DNA from: Nitrosomonadales bacterium
Lineage (GTDB): Bacteria; Pseudomonadota; Gammaproteobacteria; Burkholderiales; Gallionellaceae
Assembly (NCBI GenBank): GCA_016199835.1
Contig: JACQFX010000019.1
Location: 43,884-107,883, forward strand
Direction of reading: 5' to 3'
Length of the DNA stretch: 64,000 nucleotides
Part shown: positions 1-9,168 of the stretch, one piece after another
Layout: each line of letters starts with the position of its first letter
Position numbering within the stretch: position 1 is the first letter of the stretch
Made by a program: the position numbers and the translations under genes
The notes under the pieces: generated by a model
What the model was told of the DNA's origin: nothing
What the model saw: the letters and a program-made list of their open reading frames with translations, nothing else
Databases searched by the model: none

Positions 1-2284
1 CAGCTAATTCGCGCGTGGTCGGGCGATCACTTGCCTCGCGCAGTTGTTTTACCGCCTGCACACGCCGCGAAACTTCAGGCAGTTGCCGCAGTTCGTGCGG
101 AGCAATACCTACCAACCACAAACACCAGCGCGGTTCGTTATTGATAAATTCTTTCGCGCTCATGAAGGGGCGAATGAATTTTAGCGCGTCTGGCTCCTTC
201 GAGAGCAGTTCGTGTTTTTCAGCGTCGGTCAGCAACAAATGCCCGCCATCGTTTGGCATGCTGCCGAACACGATTTCAGGCACAGCGCAAACAGGTTGGC
301 GGCGGTTAATCAGATTCACATCGGGCGCATCCACTAGGTAGGGGTTGATGTTCTTAACTGCGACAGCATGCGCTGCGCCACGGATGTCGTCGTACTCGTA
401 GATGGTCTTTTTCTCTACATCGAATGCGCCAAAACCGATGATGACGCAATGCACCGCCGCCACGCCTTTAGCTTCGTTGCTCCACTGGAAGGTGCGGTGG
501 GAGAAGTGGATATGGATGCCTTGTGCGAGCAGCCAGCCCCACAGCACACCGGCCTGTTCGCCTTGGGTGATGCTGTTGGTGGAGACGAAGGCGCAACGAG
601 TAGTGTCATTCCCTCCCCCTTGCAGGGGGATGGTTAGGGTGGGGGTAGAAACGTGAGTTTTACCCGTAACATGTCTACCCCCTTCCCAACCTTCCCCCTG
701 CAAGGGGGAAGGAGCCTTTACGTACCGCGCCGCTTTCACATACCACGCGGCGACGAAATCGAGCAGGCCGCCGCTCTTGATGTCCGCGAACACCCGCTGC
801 GCATCCTCGCGCTGCGCATCGTCCATGAATTTTGCGCCCACAAACGGCGGATTCCCCATTACATAACTTGCCCGCTCCGCAGGCAGCACGTCATTCCAGT
901 CCAGCGTCAGCGCGTTGCCGTGAACGATGTGCGGCGATGTCTTGAGCGGGATGCGCGCGAAGTACATGCCGAATTCTTCCGACACGCGCACGTTCATCTG
1001 GTGGTCGATCAGCCACAGCGCGACCTGTGCGATCTGCGCCGGGAATTCTTCGATCTCGATGCCGTAGAACTGATCCACGTCCACGCTGATTTGCTGGTGG
1101 ATGTCGAGGAAGCGCGAGCCGGGGCCTTCATGCACGGTGCGCAGCACGTCGAGTTCCAGCTTGCGCAGTTCGCGGTAGGCGATGACGAGGAAGTTGCCGC
1201 AGCCGCAGGCGGGGTCGAAGAAGGTCAACGTGCGCAGTTTTTTGTGGAACTCGAACAGTTTGTTCTTATTGCTTTTGACGCGGTTGAATTCTTCCCACAG
1301 CGCGTCGAGAAACAACGGCTGAATCAGTTTGAGAATGTTCTCCTCAGAGGTGTAGTGCGCGCCGATGTTGCGCCGCGCCTTGGCGTCCATGATGCTCTGG
1401 AACAACGCGCCGAAGATGGCGGGTGAGATGGCGCTCCAGTCGAGCGCGCAGCAGTCGAGCAACGCTTCGCGCATGGCGAGGTCGAAATCTGCGATGGGCA
1501 GCATTTCCTCGAACAGCTTGCCATTGACATAGGGGAATGCGGCAGTCTGTTCGTCGAGATTTTTCGAGCGTTTCTCATCCGGCGTGTTGAGCACCTGGAA
1601 CAGTTGCGCGAGCTGTGGCCCAAGGTCGGAGCCGTCTGCTTCGGTGCGCTCTTCTATCCAGGCGCGGAACGCGCTGGCGGGCTGGAAGATGCCGGTGTCT
1701 TCGGCGAACAGGCAGAACAGCAGGCGCACCAGCAGCACTTCGAGCGGGTGGCCTTCGTAGCCCGCCGCCTTGAGTGCGTCGTGCAGCTTGCCCATGCGCT
1801 CTGCGGCCTTGATATTGACCGGATTCTGCGGCGCGATGGTTTGTGTGCGGTAACCCGCGATGAAGGCGAAATGCTTGATGCGCTTGTGCAGGTCGGCGAG
1901 TTTGAATTCTTCCTGTGTGCCTGCTTCCAGGTCGTATAAACGGAAGCGCGCGAAATCGGATACCAGTACATACTTCGGCAGATCGCGTTCCTTGATGCCG
2001 GGGAAGTAATCGAGCGCCTGCGTGTAGGCCTTGTCCAAATCCTTGCCGCGCGACTTGTGCTCGACCAGCAGCATGCCTTTCCAGAACAGGTCGATGTAGC
2101 CCTGCTTGTCGCCGAGTTTCTTGACCGGCTCCTCGAAGCTGGCGACGCGCTTGCGATCTATGCCGAAGACGTTAAAGAACTCTGTCCAAAATGTTTTAGC
2201 CTCGGCATCTTCCGAGGTTTCATCTTCCCAGCGCTTGGAGAGCTCGTGGGCGCGGTTGCGGATTTCGTTCCAGCTTAATGGCAT
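1..2284 (-). CDS. MmeI-like type IIL restriction-modification enzyme (partial, 3' end outside window)
   Basis: The reading frame starts at an ATG at 2284 (MPLSWNEIRNRAHEL) and stays open to the left window edge, so at least 760 residues are present and the C-terminus is missing. The N-terminal region has a PD-(D/E)xK-type nuclease signature (YIDLFWKGMLLVEHKSRG: D, then E-x-K), as in the MmeI_N domain. A helical spacer follows, then an adenine-methyltransferase core with motif I FDPACGCGNF and motif IV NPPF. Further on, a target-recognition-like region contains IRPFMSAKEFI and RWCLWLVG, typical of MmeI-family proteins. These single-chain enzymes both methylate and cut DNA, and no separate REase, HsdR or HsdS gene is seen here. 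Between motif IV and the recognition region lies an in-frame insertion of about 34 codons made of palindromic repeats (611-712). Whether the enzyme is active cannot be told from the sequence. Confidence 0.85.
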   Translation of the reverse strand, partial: MPLSWNEIRNRAHELSKRWEDETSEDAEAKTFWTEFFNVFGIDRKRVASFEEPVKKLGDKQGYIDLFWKGMLLVEHKSRGKDLDKAYTQALDYFPGIKERDLPKYVLVSDFARFRLYDLEAGTQEEFKLADLHKRIKHFAFIAGYRTQTIAPQNPVNIKAAERMGKLHDALKAAGYEGHPLEVLLVRLLFCLFAEDTGIFQPASAFRAWIEERTEADGSDLGPQLAQLFQVLNTPDEKRSKNLDEQTAAFPYVNGKLFEEMLPIADFDLAMREALLDCCALDWSAISPAIFGALFQSIMDAKARRNIGAHYTSEENILKLIQPLFLDALWEEFNRVKSNKNKLFEFHKKLRTLTFFDPACGCGNFLVIAYRELRKLELDVLRTVHEGPGSRFLDIHQQISVDVDQFYGIEIEEFPAQIAQVALWLIDHQMNVRVSEEFGMYFARIPLKTSPHIVHGNALTLDWNDVLPAERASYVMGNPPFVGAKFMDDAQREDAQRVFADIKSGGLLDFVAAWYVKAARYVKAPSPLQGEGWEGGRHVTGKTHVSTPTLTIPLQGGGNDTTRCAFVSTNSITQGEQAGVLWGWLLAQGIHIHFSHRTFQWSNEAKGVAAVHCVIIGFGAFDVEKKTIYEYDDIRGAAHAVAVKNINPYLVDAPDVNLINRRQPVCAVPEIVFGSMPNDGGHLLLTDAEKHELLSKEPDALKFIRPFMSAKEFINNEPRWCLWLVGIAPHELRQLPEVSRRVQAVKQLREASDRPTTRELA
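611..712. repeat. Inverted pair of C/G-rich palindromic repeats inside the methylase gene
   Basis: Two 37-38-bp copies of a C-run/TTGCAGGG-run repeat lie head to head (about 611-646 and 675-712) around a spacer of about 28 bp. The reverse complement of the second copy differs from the first at about 5 of 37 positions. The whole block is 102 bp, exactly 34 codons, and keeps the minus-strand frame open, adding peptides with SPLQGEG and IPLQGGG. The same family occurs at 20075, 22495 and 27876. Confidence 0.85.
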
Positions 2285-2360
2285 GGTTATTTATTTTGGT
2301 TACTGAGCCTGCTTTTGCTTCGCCAAATAGCCTACCTGCATCCTTGAATTATTGTCCTCT

Positions 2361-2392
2361 TGATCGGTTTGCCGGAGGCGGCAAACCGATCA
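2361..2392. terminator. Perfect 13-bp hairpin between ilvA and the methylase gene
   Basis: The arms TGATCGGTTTGCC and GGCAAACCGATCA flank a 6-base loop. The hairpin lies 10 bases past the ilvA stop on the minus strand and upstream of the next minus-strand gene. There is no clear T-run on either side, so it may be a factor-dependent terminator or an mRNA-stabilising stem. A second small palindrome (CTTGGATATTATCCAAG) abuts the ilvA stop. Confidence 0.5.
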
Positions 2393-2401
2393 GCTTGGAT
2401 A

Positions 2402-3919
2402 TTATCCAAGAAACAAGCGGTACGCCGGGTTGTTGCTCTCGTCCCAATAAGGATAACCGAGCTTGTCGAGAAAATCCTTCAGCGCTTTTTTGTCGTGGTG
2501 CGGCACCTGCATGCCGACCAGCACGCGGCCGTAGTCCGCGCCGTGGTTGCGATAATGAAACAGGCTGATGTTCCAGTTGTGGTTCATGCGGTTGAGGAAG
2601 TTCATCAGCGCGCCGGGGCGCTCCGGGAATTCGAAGCGGAACATGATTTCATTTTTGGCTTCCGGCGCGCGTCCGCCAACCAGGTGGCGCACATGCAGCT
2701 TGGCCATTTCATTGTCGGTGAGATCCAGGGGCTGGAGCTTGTTCTTTTCCAGCGTGGCGACCAGTTTGGCGGTCTCCGACGGGTCGCGCACCTGCACACC
2801 GACGAACACGTGCGCTATGCTCGGATCGGAATAGCGGTAGTTGAATTCGGTGATATTGCGATTTCCAATAAGCCCGCAGAATTTGCGGAAGCTGCCGGGG
2901 ATTTCGGGTATGGTCACGGCGAGTATGGCTTCGCGTTTTTCGCCGATTTCGGCGCGTTCGGAAACGAAGCGCAGGCGGTCGAAATTCATGTTCGCGCCGC
3001 AGGCGATGGGGATTAGCGTCTCGCCTTTGAGCTTCTCGCGCGCCGCATACAGCTTGGCTCCGGCGACGGCGAGCGCGCCTGCCGGCTCCAGGATCGAGCG
3101 CGTGTCCTGGAATACGTCCTTGATCGCGGCGCACACCGCGTCGGTATCCACCAGTATGACTTCGTCGACGTATTTTTTGCAGATGCGGAAAGTTTCCTCG
3201 CCGACCAGCTTGACCGCCGTGCCGTCGGAGAACAGGCCGACATCGTTGAGCGTGACGCGCTTCTTCTTCTTGAGCGACTGATACATCGCGTCGGAGTCGG
3301 TGGTCTGCACGCCGATCACCTTGATTTCCGGACGCACCTGTTTGACGTAAGCCGCCACGCCCGCGATCAGCCCGCCGCCGCCGATGGCGCAGAAGATGGC
3401 GTGGATCGGCCCCTGATGCTGGCGCAAAATTTCCATGGCGATGGTGCCTTGTCCGGCGATCACGTCGGGGTCGTCAAACGGGTGAACAAATGTGAGGCCG
3501 AGTTTTTTCTCCAGTGAGAGGGCGTGGGTGCAGGCATCGCTGTAGCTGTCGCCGTGCAATACGATCTCCACCGCGCGCTGGCCGAAATGCCGCACCGCGT
3601 CTATTTTTACCTGTGGCGTGGTGGTCGGCATCACGATGGTGGCCTTGCAGCCCAAACGGTGCGCAGATAGCGCCACGCCCTGCGCATGGTTGCCCGCCGA
3701 AGCGGCAATCACACCGCGTTTCAGTTGTTCCGGGGTGAGCTGCGCCATCTTGTTGTAAGCGCCGCGCAGCTTGAACGAGAATACCGGTTGCATGTCCTCG
3801 CGCTTGAACAGAATCTTGTTGCCGGTGCGCGCGGAAAGCGTGGGCGCAGCTTCCAGCGGGCTTTCGATGGCCACGTCGTAGACGCGGGCGGTGAGGATGC
3901 GTTTCAAATAGCTTTGCAT
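2402..3919 (-). CDS. ilvA: Threonine ammonia-lyase, biosynthetic
   Basis: A 505-residue PLP enzyme that converts threonine to 2-oxobutanoate and ammonia, the first step toward isoleucine. The PLP lysine lies in [13 protein letters not shown] (about K50), followed by the glycine-rich phosphate loop [12 protein letters not shown]. The C-terminal third (from about residue 325) holds two ACT-like regulatory lobes ([16 protein letters not shown] and [17 protein letters not shown]), which give isoleucine feedback control in the long biosynthetic form. The start at 3919 ([15 protein letters not shown]) is chosen over an upstream in-frame Met because family members begin there and length matches the usual 500-515. 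It is divergent from rpiA, sharing a 145-bp spacer. RidA, which clears the reactive enamine made by this enzyme, is encoded at 49.4 kb. Confidence 0.95.
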   Translation of the reverse strand: MQSYLKRILTARVYDVAIESPLEAAPTLSARTGNKILFKREDMQPVFSFKLRGAYNKMAQLTPEQLKRGVIAASAGNHAQGVALSAHRLGCKATIVMPTTTPQVKIDAVRHFGQRAVEIVLHGDSYSDACTHALSLEKKLGLTFVHPFDDPDVIAGQGTIAMEILRQHQGPIHAIFCAIGGGGLIAGVAAYVKQVRPEIKVIGVQTTDSDAMYQSLKKKKRVTLNDVGLFSDGTAVKLVGEETFRICKKYVDEVILVDTDAVCAAIKDVFQDTRSILEPAGALAVAGAKLYAAREKLKGETLIPIACGANMNFDRLRFVSERAEIGEKREAILAVTIPEIPGSFRKFCGLIGNRNITEFNYRYSDPSIAHVFVGVQVRDPSETAKLVATLEKNKLQPLDLTDNEMAKLHVRHLVGGRAPEAKNEIMFRFEFPERPGALMNFLNRMNHNWNISLFHYRNHGADYGRVLVGMQVPHHDKKALKDFLDKLGYPYWDESNNPAYRLFLG

Positions 3920-4064
3920 GAGCGGGTCTTGGGAAAATGTTGGGCGCAAGATTAGCAGGATTTGCGTCCCGTCCGAAAGGTTTTCAGTTCCTAAAACCCG
4001 GGATTCCTGCAATAATCCCGGCACGAAAAACAATATTACCGAATTTTACGAATCGAGCTTAAAC

Positions 4065-4730
4065 ATGAGCATGACACAGGATGATATGAAACGCGCGGTG
4101 GCGCAGGCCGCTATCGCGCATGTTCCGAACGACTGCATAGTGGGTGTGGGTACGGGTTCCACGGCCAATTTCTTCATAGATGAGCTGGCCAGGATCAAGC
4201 ACAAGCTCCAGGGTGCGGTGGCGAGTTCAGAGGCGTCAGCCAGGCGTTTGCAGGGTCACGGCATCGAGGTGATCTCGCTGAATGATGCGGGCACGCTGCC
4301 GGTGTATGTGGATGGCGCCGATGAGATTACGCGGCACCTGCACATGGTCAAGGGCGGCGGCGGTGCATTGACGCGCGAGAAGATCGTGGCGGCAGCCAGC
4401 AAAAAATTCGTCTGCGTCTGCGATGCCAGCAAGCTGGTGGATGTGCTGGGCAAATTCCCGCTGCCGGTAGAAGTGATCCCGATGGCGCGCAGTTATGTGG
4501 CGCGCGAGCTGGTGAAGCTGGGCGGGCAACCCAGGCTGCGCGAAGGTTTCACCACTGACAACGGCAACATCATTCTCGATGTGCATGGGCTGAGCATCAT
4601 GAATCCGGTTGAACTGGAGACCATGTTGAATAATATTGCCGGCGTGGTGACCAATGGTTTGTTCGCCCGGCGTGCGGCGGATGTGCTGTTGCTGGGATCC
4701 CCGGATGGGGTGCAGACGCTGGTTGTCTGA
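4065..4730 (+). CDS. rpiA: Ribose-5-phosphate isomerase A
   Basis: A 221-residue enzyme interconverting ribose 5-phosphate and ribulose 5-phosphate in the non-oxidative pentose phosphate pathway. Visible family motifs are [14 protein letters not shown] (phosphate-binding), YVDGADEI (catalytic Asp residues) and [12 protein letters not shown] (catalytic Glu/Lys). The start at ATG 4065 (MSMTQDDMK) gives normal length; ATG 4071 is equally possible, and the frame stays open upstream only into the ilvA-rpiA spacer. It precedes phoU by 69 bp. Confidence 0.95.
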   Translation: MSMTQDDMKRAVAQAAIAHVPNDCIVGVGTGSTANFFIDELARIKHKLQGAVASSEASARRLQGHGIEVISLNDAGTLPVYVDGADEITRHLHMVKGGGGALTREKIVAAASKKFVCVCDASKLVDVLGKFPLPVEVIPMARSYVARELVKLGGQPRLREGFTTDNGNIILDVHGLSIMNPVELETMLNNIAGVVTNGLFARRAADVLLLGSPDGVQTLVV

Positions 4731-4741
4731 GCGTAACGAAA

Positions 4742-4769
4742 TTGTCACGGCGCGCAGGTAGCATAAACT
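4742..4769 (+). promoter_or_regulatory. Candidate sigma70-type promoter for phoU-ppx
   Basis: TTGTCA and TAAACT are separated by 16 bases, 31 bases ahead of the phoU start. The -35 region (TTGTCAC) resembles one Pho-box half site, but no 11-bp-spaced repeat follows, so PhoB control is not supported. Confidence 0.4.
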
Positions 4770-4799
4770 GCCCGTTTTTAGAGTCTGAAGGAGTATTTG

Positions 4800-5507
4800 A
4801 TGGTCAACACAGAACATACCTCGAAACAATTTGATGCCGAGCTCGAAGCGGTGCGTGCACGTGTACTGCAAATGGGGGGCCTGGTGGAAAGCCAGATCAA
4901 ACTTGCTGTTGAAGCCCTGATCGGTGGCGACGTGGCGTTGATGAATCGCGTCATTGCCGACGACCATCGCGTCAACGCGCTGGAAGTTGAGATAGATGAA
5001 AGCTGCAATCACATTATCGCGCGCCGCCAGCCCGCTGCGGGCGACCTGCGCATGGTGATGGCGATCATCAAGACCATCACAGATCTCGAACGTATAGGCG
5101 ATGAGGCGGAAAAGATCGCGCGCATGGCCAAGCTGCTGTCGCAGAAGGAACGGTTGATCCTGCCGCGTTACAACGAAGTCAAACACGCGGCCGAACTGGC
5201 ACTGGACATGCTGCGCAAATCGCTGGATGCGTTTGCCCGTCTCGATCTTGCCACCGCTGCGCAAGTGGTGCGCCAGGATGAGCAGGTGGACGAAGAATTC
5301 CGCACCATCATGCGTTACCTCATCACTTTCATGATGGAAGATCCGCGCACGATCTCGACGGCACTGGAGATATTGTTCGTGGCCAAGGCCATCGAGCGTA
5401 TCGGCGACCATGCCAAAAACATGTCCGAATATGTGGTCTATATGGTCAAGGGCCGGGACGTGCGCCATGTCACAGTAGAGGAAATTGAGCGCGAAGTGCT
5501 GGGTTGA
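4800..5507 (+). CDS. phoU: Phosphate signalling complex accessory protein PhoU
   Basis: A 235-residue all-helical protein with two PhoU repeats. Metal-binding E/D-rich segments are visible at ITDLERIGDEAEKIARM and KAIERIGDHAKNMSEY. PhoU couples the Pst phosphate transporter to the PhoR kinase and damps the Pho response when phosphate is plentiful. The start is ATG 4800, preceded by AAGGAG with 7-base spacing; a TTG three bases upstream is ignored. The usual pst genes are absent next to it; it is instead followed by ppx, a polyphosphate-turnover gene, so both genes point to phosphate storage and sensing. phoB and phoR lie 25-33 kb away in the same window. Confidence 0.95.
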   Translation: MVNTEHTSKQFDAELEAVRARVLQMGGLVESQIKLAVEALIGGDVALMNRVIADDHRVNALEVEIDESCNHIIARRQPAAGDLRMVMAIIKTITDLERIGDEAEKIARMAKLLSQKERLILPRYNEVKHAAELALDMLRKSLDAFARLDLATAAQVVRQDEQVDEEFRTIMRYLITFMMEDPRTISTALEILFVAKAIERIGDHAKNMSEYVVYMVKGRDVRHVTVEEIEREVLG

Positions 5508-5523
5508 CCCGGTAACGGTTGCC

Positions 5524-7002
5524 GTGCAACAACAATCCATACTTGCGGCGGTTGATCTTGGTTCCAACAGCTTCCGCCTGCAAGTCGCCCGCGTCGAAAA
5601 CGACCAGCTTTACATGCTGGACAGCCTGCGCGAGCCGGTGCGTCTGGCTGCCGGGCTGACCGAAGATAAGCGTCTCGACAAGGCCGCGCAGCAGCGCGCG
5701 CTGGTCTGCCTGCAACGTTTTGGTGAGCGTCTGCGTGGTTTGCCGCGCGAGGCGGTGCGTGCGGTGGGCACCAACTCCTTACGTGTGGCTAAAAACGCTG
5801 CCGAATTCCTGCAACAAGCTGAAGCCGCGCTCGGCTTTCCCATCGAAGTCATCGCCGGACGCGAAGAAGCGCGACTGATCTATCTTGGTGTTGCGCAGGG
5901 TTTGCCGCAGTCGGATGGTAAGCGCATGGTGATGGACATCGGCGGCGGCTCCACCGAATTCATCATCGGCAAAGGCCTTGAGCCGATCAGGCTGGAAAGC
6001 CTGTATATGGGCTGTGTCAGTTATAGCCTGCGTTATTTTCATGACGGCAAAGTTACCAAGTCCGGTCTCAAGCAGGCCGAGCTCGCTGCGCGCACTGAAT
6101 TGCAAACGATAGCTGCGGAATTTTCGCGCGGCCACTGGGATGTGGCGCTGGGTTCGTCTGGCAGCGCACGCGTGCTGTGCGACATCCTGGAGCAGAACGG
6201 CTACAGCAAGAGCGGCATTACGCGCGCCGGGCTGGAACAGTTGCGCGCGCAACTATTGGGCGCAAGCGACGTGCGCCGCCTTGATCTGCAAGGATTGCGT
6301 CCCGATCGTGTGCCGGTGCTACCCGGTGGATTTGCCATCATGTATGCCGCGTTCTGCGAGCTCGGTATCGAGCAGATGCAGCCCGCGCTGGGTGCATTGC
6401 GCGAGGGGGTGCTGTACGACCTGTTGGGACGCTTCCATCATCACGACATGCGCGATGTCACCACGCGACAATTTATGCGCCGCTACCATGTGGACTTGCG
6501 TCAGGCCGAGCGCGTGGCGAGTCTGGCTGATGCACTGGCGCAACAATTTCTTGACGGGCAAACGCATGAGGAGCAATTGCGCCTGCTCGCTTGGGCTGCA
6601 CGCCTGCACGAGATCGGCATCAGCGTTGCGCATAGCGGCTACCACAAACACACCGCCTATATTCTGGCCAATGCCGATATGCCCGGCTTCTCCAAAAAAG
6701 AGCAGAGCCGATTGAGTTTGCTCGCACTGGCGCATCGCGGCAAACTGGACAAGGTGCGCGATCTCGTGGTCACGCAGGAAGAAGTCGCGCTCATCATGGC
6801 GCTGCGGCTCGCCGCGCTGTTCTACCGCAACCGCAGCGATGCGGCGCTCCCCGTGATGAAAGGCCGCTTCAGCGGCACCAAGTTTCATCTCATCCTCGTT
6901 CCCGGCTGGCTAGCGCAGAACCCGCTGACCGATACCGCCTTGCAGGAAGAAGCGAAGCAGTGGAAGGAACTGGGGGTGAGCGTGCAGGTGGCAGAGGGCT
7001 AG
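5524..7002 (+). CDS. ppx: Exopolyphosphatase (Ppx/GppA family)
   Basis: An approximately 492-residue Ppx/GppA phosphatase that releases phosphate from polyphosphate or pppGpp. The ASKHA-fold phosphate loops are seen at AAVDLGSNSFRL and MDIGGGSTEFI. The C-terminal third has HD-domain-like helices (RLHEIGISVAHSGYHKH, LALAHRG), the long two-part form common in proteobacteria. The start is uncertain: GTG 5524 gives VQQQSILAAVDLGSNS, while a TTG at 5485 would overlap phoU by 23 bases. No strong Shine-Dalgarno sequence distinguishes them. It lies directly behind phoU, so the two are probably cotranscribed. Ppx and GppA cannot be separated by eye. Confidence 0.9.
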   Translation: MQQQSILAAVDLGSNSFRLQVARVENDQLYMLDSLREPVRLAAGLTEDKRLDKAAQQRALVCLQRFGERLRGLPREAVRAVGTNSLRVAKNAAEFLQQAEAALGFPIEVIAGREEARLIYLGVAQGLPQSDGKRMVMDIGGGSTEFIIGKGLEPIRLESLYMGCVSYSLRYFHDGKVTKSGLKQAELAARTELQTIAAEFSRGHWDVALGSSGSARVLCDILEQNGYSKSGITRAGLEQLRAQLLGASDVRRLDLQGLRPDRVPVLPGGFAIMYAAFCELGIEQMQPALGALREGVLYDLLGRFHHHDMRDVTTRQFMRRYHVDLRQAERVASLADALAQQFLDGQTHEEQLRLLAWAARLHEIGISVAHSGYHKHTAYILANADMPGFSKKEQSRLSLLALAHRGKLDKVRDLVVTQEEVALIMALRLAALFYRNRSDAALPVMKGRFSGTKFHLILVPGWLAQNPLTDTALQEEAKQWKELGVSVQVAEG

Positions 7003-7105
7003 GTTGGCATGTTGGGTTATGCGCATGCGCTAATCCTGCATACCATCGTCGCTACTCCATGATAAACCATGATGCCTGCGCACTCTAAATGCTAAACTTC
7101 ACCCC

Positions 7106-7453
7106 GAAGCCAGCCAGACAGTCGCTGCGCATGTAAATGCGGAGAGGAAAGTCCGGGCTCCATAGAGCAGGATGCCGGTTAACGACCGGACGCCGTGAGG
7201 CGATGGAAAGTGCCACAGAAAATATACCGCCGATGGCTGCGTAAGTAGTACAGGTAAGGTTGAAATGGCGAGGTAAGAGCTCACCGCGCTGGTGGCAACA
7301 TCAGTGGCAGGGTAAACCCCATCTGGAGCAAGACCAAATAAGCTGGCTATGACGTTGCTCGCGTCGCCAGCGGGTAGGTTGCTTGAGCGTCAGGTAACGA
7401 AACGCCTAGAGGAATGACTGTCCACGACAGAACCCGGCTTACCGGCTGGCTTC
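7106..7453 (+). ncRNA. rnpB: RNase P RNA, bacterial type A
   Basis: This is the catalytic RNA of RNase P, which cuts the 5' leader from tRNA precursors. The universally conserved GAGGAAAGTCCGGGCTCC is at about 7143-7160, and ACAGAACCCGGCTTACCGG at about 7428-7446. The ends pair (GAAGCCAGCC at 7106 with GGCTGGCTTC at 7444), giving about 348 nt, normal for the type. The 3' end is followed by a short pyrimidine tract (ACCTCTTTTG). Placement just upstream of mraZ is familiar in betaproteobacteria. Confidence 0.95.
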
Positions 7454-7588
7454 ACCTCTTTTGTGACATTCCGGGGTGAGCCGAATTATCAGCGGACAGG
7501 GTAAGACAAAAGGCAAGACCTCGTTCGATTGGTGCGTAGCGCCCCATCAGCAATCTCTCACTCTAACTGTCCGCGTATATCCTCCCCT

Positions 7589-7613
7589 CACAAACAACCT
7601 TAGCTTGTTTGTG
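7589..7613. repeat. 9-bp perfect hairpin in the rnpB-mraZ spacer
   Basis: CACAAACAA and TTGTTTGTG pair around a 7-base loop and are followed by a T-rich stretch (CCTTTATTTTT). It could be a weak terminator protecting the dcw promoter from upstream transcription. Nothing else gene-like is seen in 7454-7690. Confidence 0.4.
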
Positions 7614-7699
7614 CAATCCTTTATTTTTAAAGAAAATCATTCCGCATTAGCTTTCTGCGCTAACTACTTGTCACATAAAGAAAAAAGCCGTTTTCTTGC

Positions 7700-7728
7700 T
7701 TGACCAAGGCGGATTTTTTCAATATAGT
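7700..7728 (+). promoter_or_regulatory. Sigma70-like promoter of the dcw cluster (Pmra)
   Basis: TTGACC at 7700-7705 and TATAGT at 7723-7728 have the ideal 17-base spacing, 56 bases ahead of mraZ. The end of the -10 overlaps the first MraZ box, so repressor binding would directly block polymerase. This is the best promoter candidate for the 19-kb cluster. Confidence 0.75.
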
Positions 7729-7766
7729 GGGAGGAAGTGGTAAAAAGTGGGTGTGAGTGGGTAAAT
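7727..7766 (+). promoter_or_regulatory. MraZ operator: four tandem 10-bp GTGG repeats
   Basis: Four direct repeats sit in exact 10-bp register: GTGGGAGGAA, GTGGTAAAAA, GTGGGTGTGA and GTGGGTAAAT. MraZ is known to bind tandem GTGGG-type boxes of this spacing ahead of its own operon. The second box carries one substitution (GTGGT). The array covers the -10 edge and the expected transcription start, which predicts autorepression. Confidence 0.85.
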
Positions 7767-7783
7767 AAGCTCAGGGAAAAAGG

Positions 7784-8230
7784 ATGTTTCAAGGAGCAGT
7801 ACAACTCAGTCTGGACAGCAAGGGCAGGCTCGCGATACCGGCACGGTATCGCGACATGCTGCTCGCTCATTGCGCCGGTCAGTTGGTGCTAACCGCCGAT
7901 GCGGACGGTTGCTTGCTGCTTTATCCTCAGCCGGAATGGCAGCCTATTCGCGAGAAGCTGATGCAGCTCTCCGCTTTCAATCCTCGTATACGTGCTTTGC
8001 AGCGTTTTCTGGTTGGTCATGCGGAAGATGTGGTGATGGATACTGCGGGGCGCGTATTGGTCTCCGCTACTTTGCGCAGTTATGCCGCGTTGGACAAGCG
8101 TGTGATGCTGGTCGGCCAGGGCAATAAATTTGAATTGTGGGACGAGGCGCACTGGCAGGCGCAGCACGAGAGGATGGCAGGTTTCGCCGCTGGAGATCTG
8201 CCGCCGGAGCTGGAGGGGTTCACGCTGTGA
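7784..8230 (+). CDS. mraZ: Transcriptional regulator MraZ
   Basis: A 148-residue protein with two AbrB-like SpoVT/MraZ repeats. The DNA-contact signature of each half is visible: [15 protein letters not shown] at about residues 8-22 and [16 protein letters not shown] in the second half. It forms ring oligomers that bind the GTGGG repeats just upstream and tunes the dcw operon. A poor purine-rich ribosome site (GGGAAAAAGG) lies right before the ATG. Its stop overlaps the rsmH start (GTGA). Confidence 0.96.
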   Translation: MFQGAVQLSLDSKGRLAIPARYRDMLLAHCAGQLVLTADADGCLLLYPQPEWQPIREKLMQLSAFNPRIRALQRFLVGHAEDVVMDTAGRVLVSATLRSYAALDKRVMLVGQGNKFELWDEAHWQAQHERMAGFAAGDLPPELEGFTL

Positions 8231-9168
8231 GCGGGGGCTTGTCCCACGCGACGGTGTTGTTGCACGAAGCAGTTGTAGCCTTGCAGATCAAGCCGGGTGG
8301 CGTGTATGTGGATGGCACCTTCGGACGCGGCGGGCATAGCCGTTTGATACTGGAGCAGTTGGGAGCGATGGGGCGTTTGATTGCTCTGGACAAGGATCCG
8401 GCGGCGTTGGCAGCGGCGCGGGAGATTGCCGATGTGCGTTTTCAGATAGTGCATAGCGGCTTTGTGCATCTGGCTGAAGTGTTGCGCAAGTTGTCCGTGG
8501 AAAAAGTGGATGGTGTATTGCTCGATCTGGGCGTGTCGTCGCCGCAACTGGATGACGAACAGCGCGGTTTCAGTTTTCGCTTCAATGCGCCGCTGGACAT
8601 GCGCATGGATACCAGCAGCGGACAGACTGCGGCACAGTGGCTGGAAACGGTGGATGAAAGTTTACTTGCAGAGGTAATACGCGATTATGGCGAGGAACGG
8701 TTTGCTAAACAGATTGCAAGAGCGCTTGTTATTGCGCGCCAGGAATGCCCCATCGCCACTACGCAGCAACTCACTGAAATCGTCGCCAAGGCTGTACGCA
8801 CGCGCGAACCCGGGAAAAATCCGGCAACGCGCACCTTTCAGGCTATACGGATTTATCTCAACCAGGAACTCGAAGAGCTCGCGCAGGTGCTGCCGCAATG
8901 CGTGGATGCCTTGGCGCCGGGAGGCCGCATCGTGGTCATCAGTTTCCACTCGTTGGAAGACCGTATGGTGAAGCATTTTTTGCGCGACATGGCCGAAGGC
9001 GACAAACTGCCCCACAAGCTGCCGATCCGTGCCGCAGAAGTACCCATGGGCCGGCTGCGACTGGTTGGCAAAGTGGTGCGCGCGACAGAGCGGGAAGTCG
9101 CGGCAAACCCGCGCGCGCGCAGCGCGGTGATGCGCGTGGCAGAACATCCGGGAGGCGCGGGTGGCTAG
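8227..9168 (+). CDS. rsmH: 16S rRNA (cytosine1402-N4)-methyltransferase RsmH
   Basis: A 313-residue SAM-dependent enzyme that N4-methylates C1402 in the ribosomal P site. Family motifs are [10 protein letters not shown] at the N-terminus, [16 protein letters not shown] (SAM-binding motif I), [12 protein letters not shown], and [18 protein letters not shown] toward the C-terminus. GTG 8227 is chosen because it overlaps the mraZ stop and gives exactly the usual 313 residues; the longer frame upstream reads through mraZ. Its 3' end overlaps ftsL by 8 bases. Confidence 0.95.
   Translation: MSGGLSHATVLLHEAVVALQIKPGGVYVDGTFGRGGHSRLILEQLGAMGRLIALDKDPAALAAAREIADVRFQIVHSGFVHLAEVLRKLSVEKVDGVLLDLGVSSPQLDDEQRGFSFRFNAPLDMRMDTSSGQTAAQWLETVDESLLAEVIRDYGEERFAKQIARALVIARQECPIATTQQLTEIVAKAVRTREPGKNPATRTFQAIRIYLNQELEELAQVLPQCVDALAPGGRIVVISFHSLEDRMVKHFLRDMAEGDKLPHKLPIRAAEVPMGRLRLVGKVVRATEREVAANPRARSAVMRVAEHPGGAGG

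Noticed and set aside
4236..5567. 443-aa open frame on the minus strand across rpiA and phoU
   Set aside because: It crosses two well-supported plus-strand genes, has no family motifs and is His/Gln-rich, typical of the antisense of GC-rich genes.
7727..7766. Tandem repeats that could suggest a CRISPR or satellite array
   Set aside because: There are only four 10-bp units without spacers, located at the mraZ promoter; an MraZ operator explains them fully. No CRISPR array or cas gene is seen in the window.
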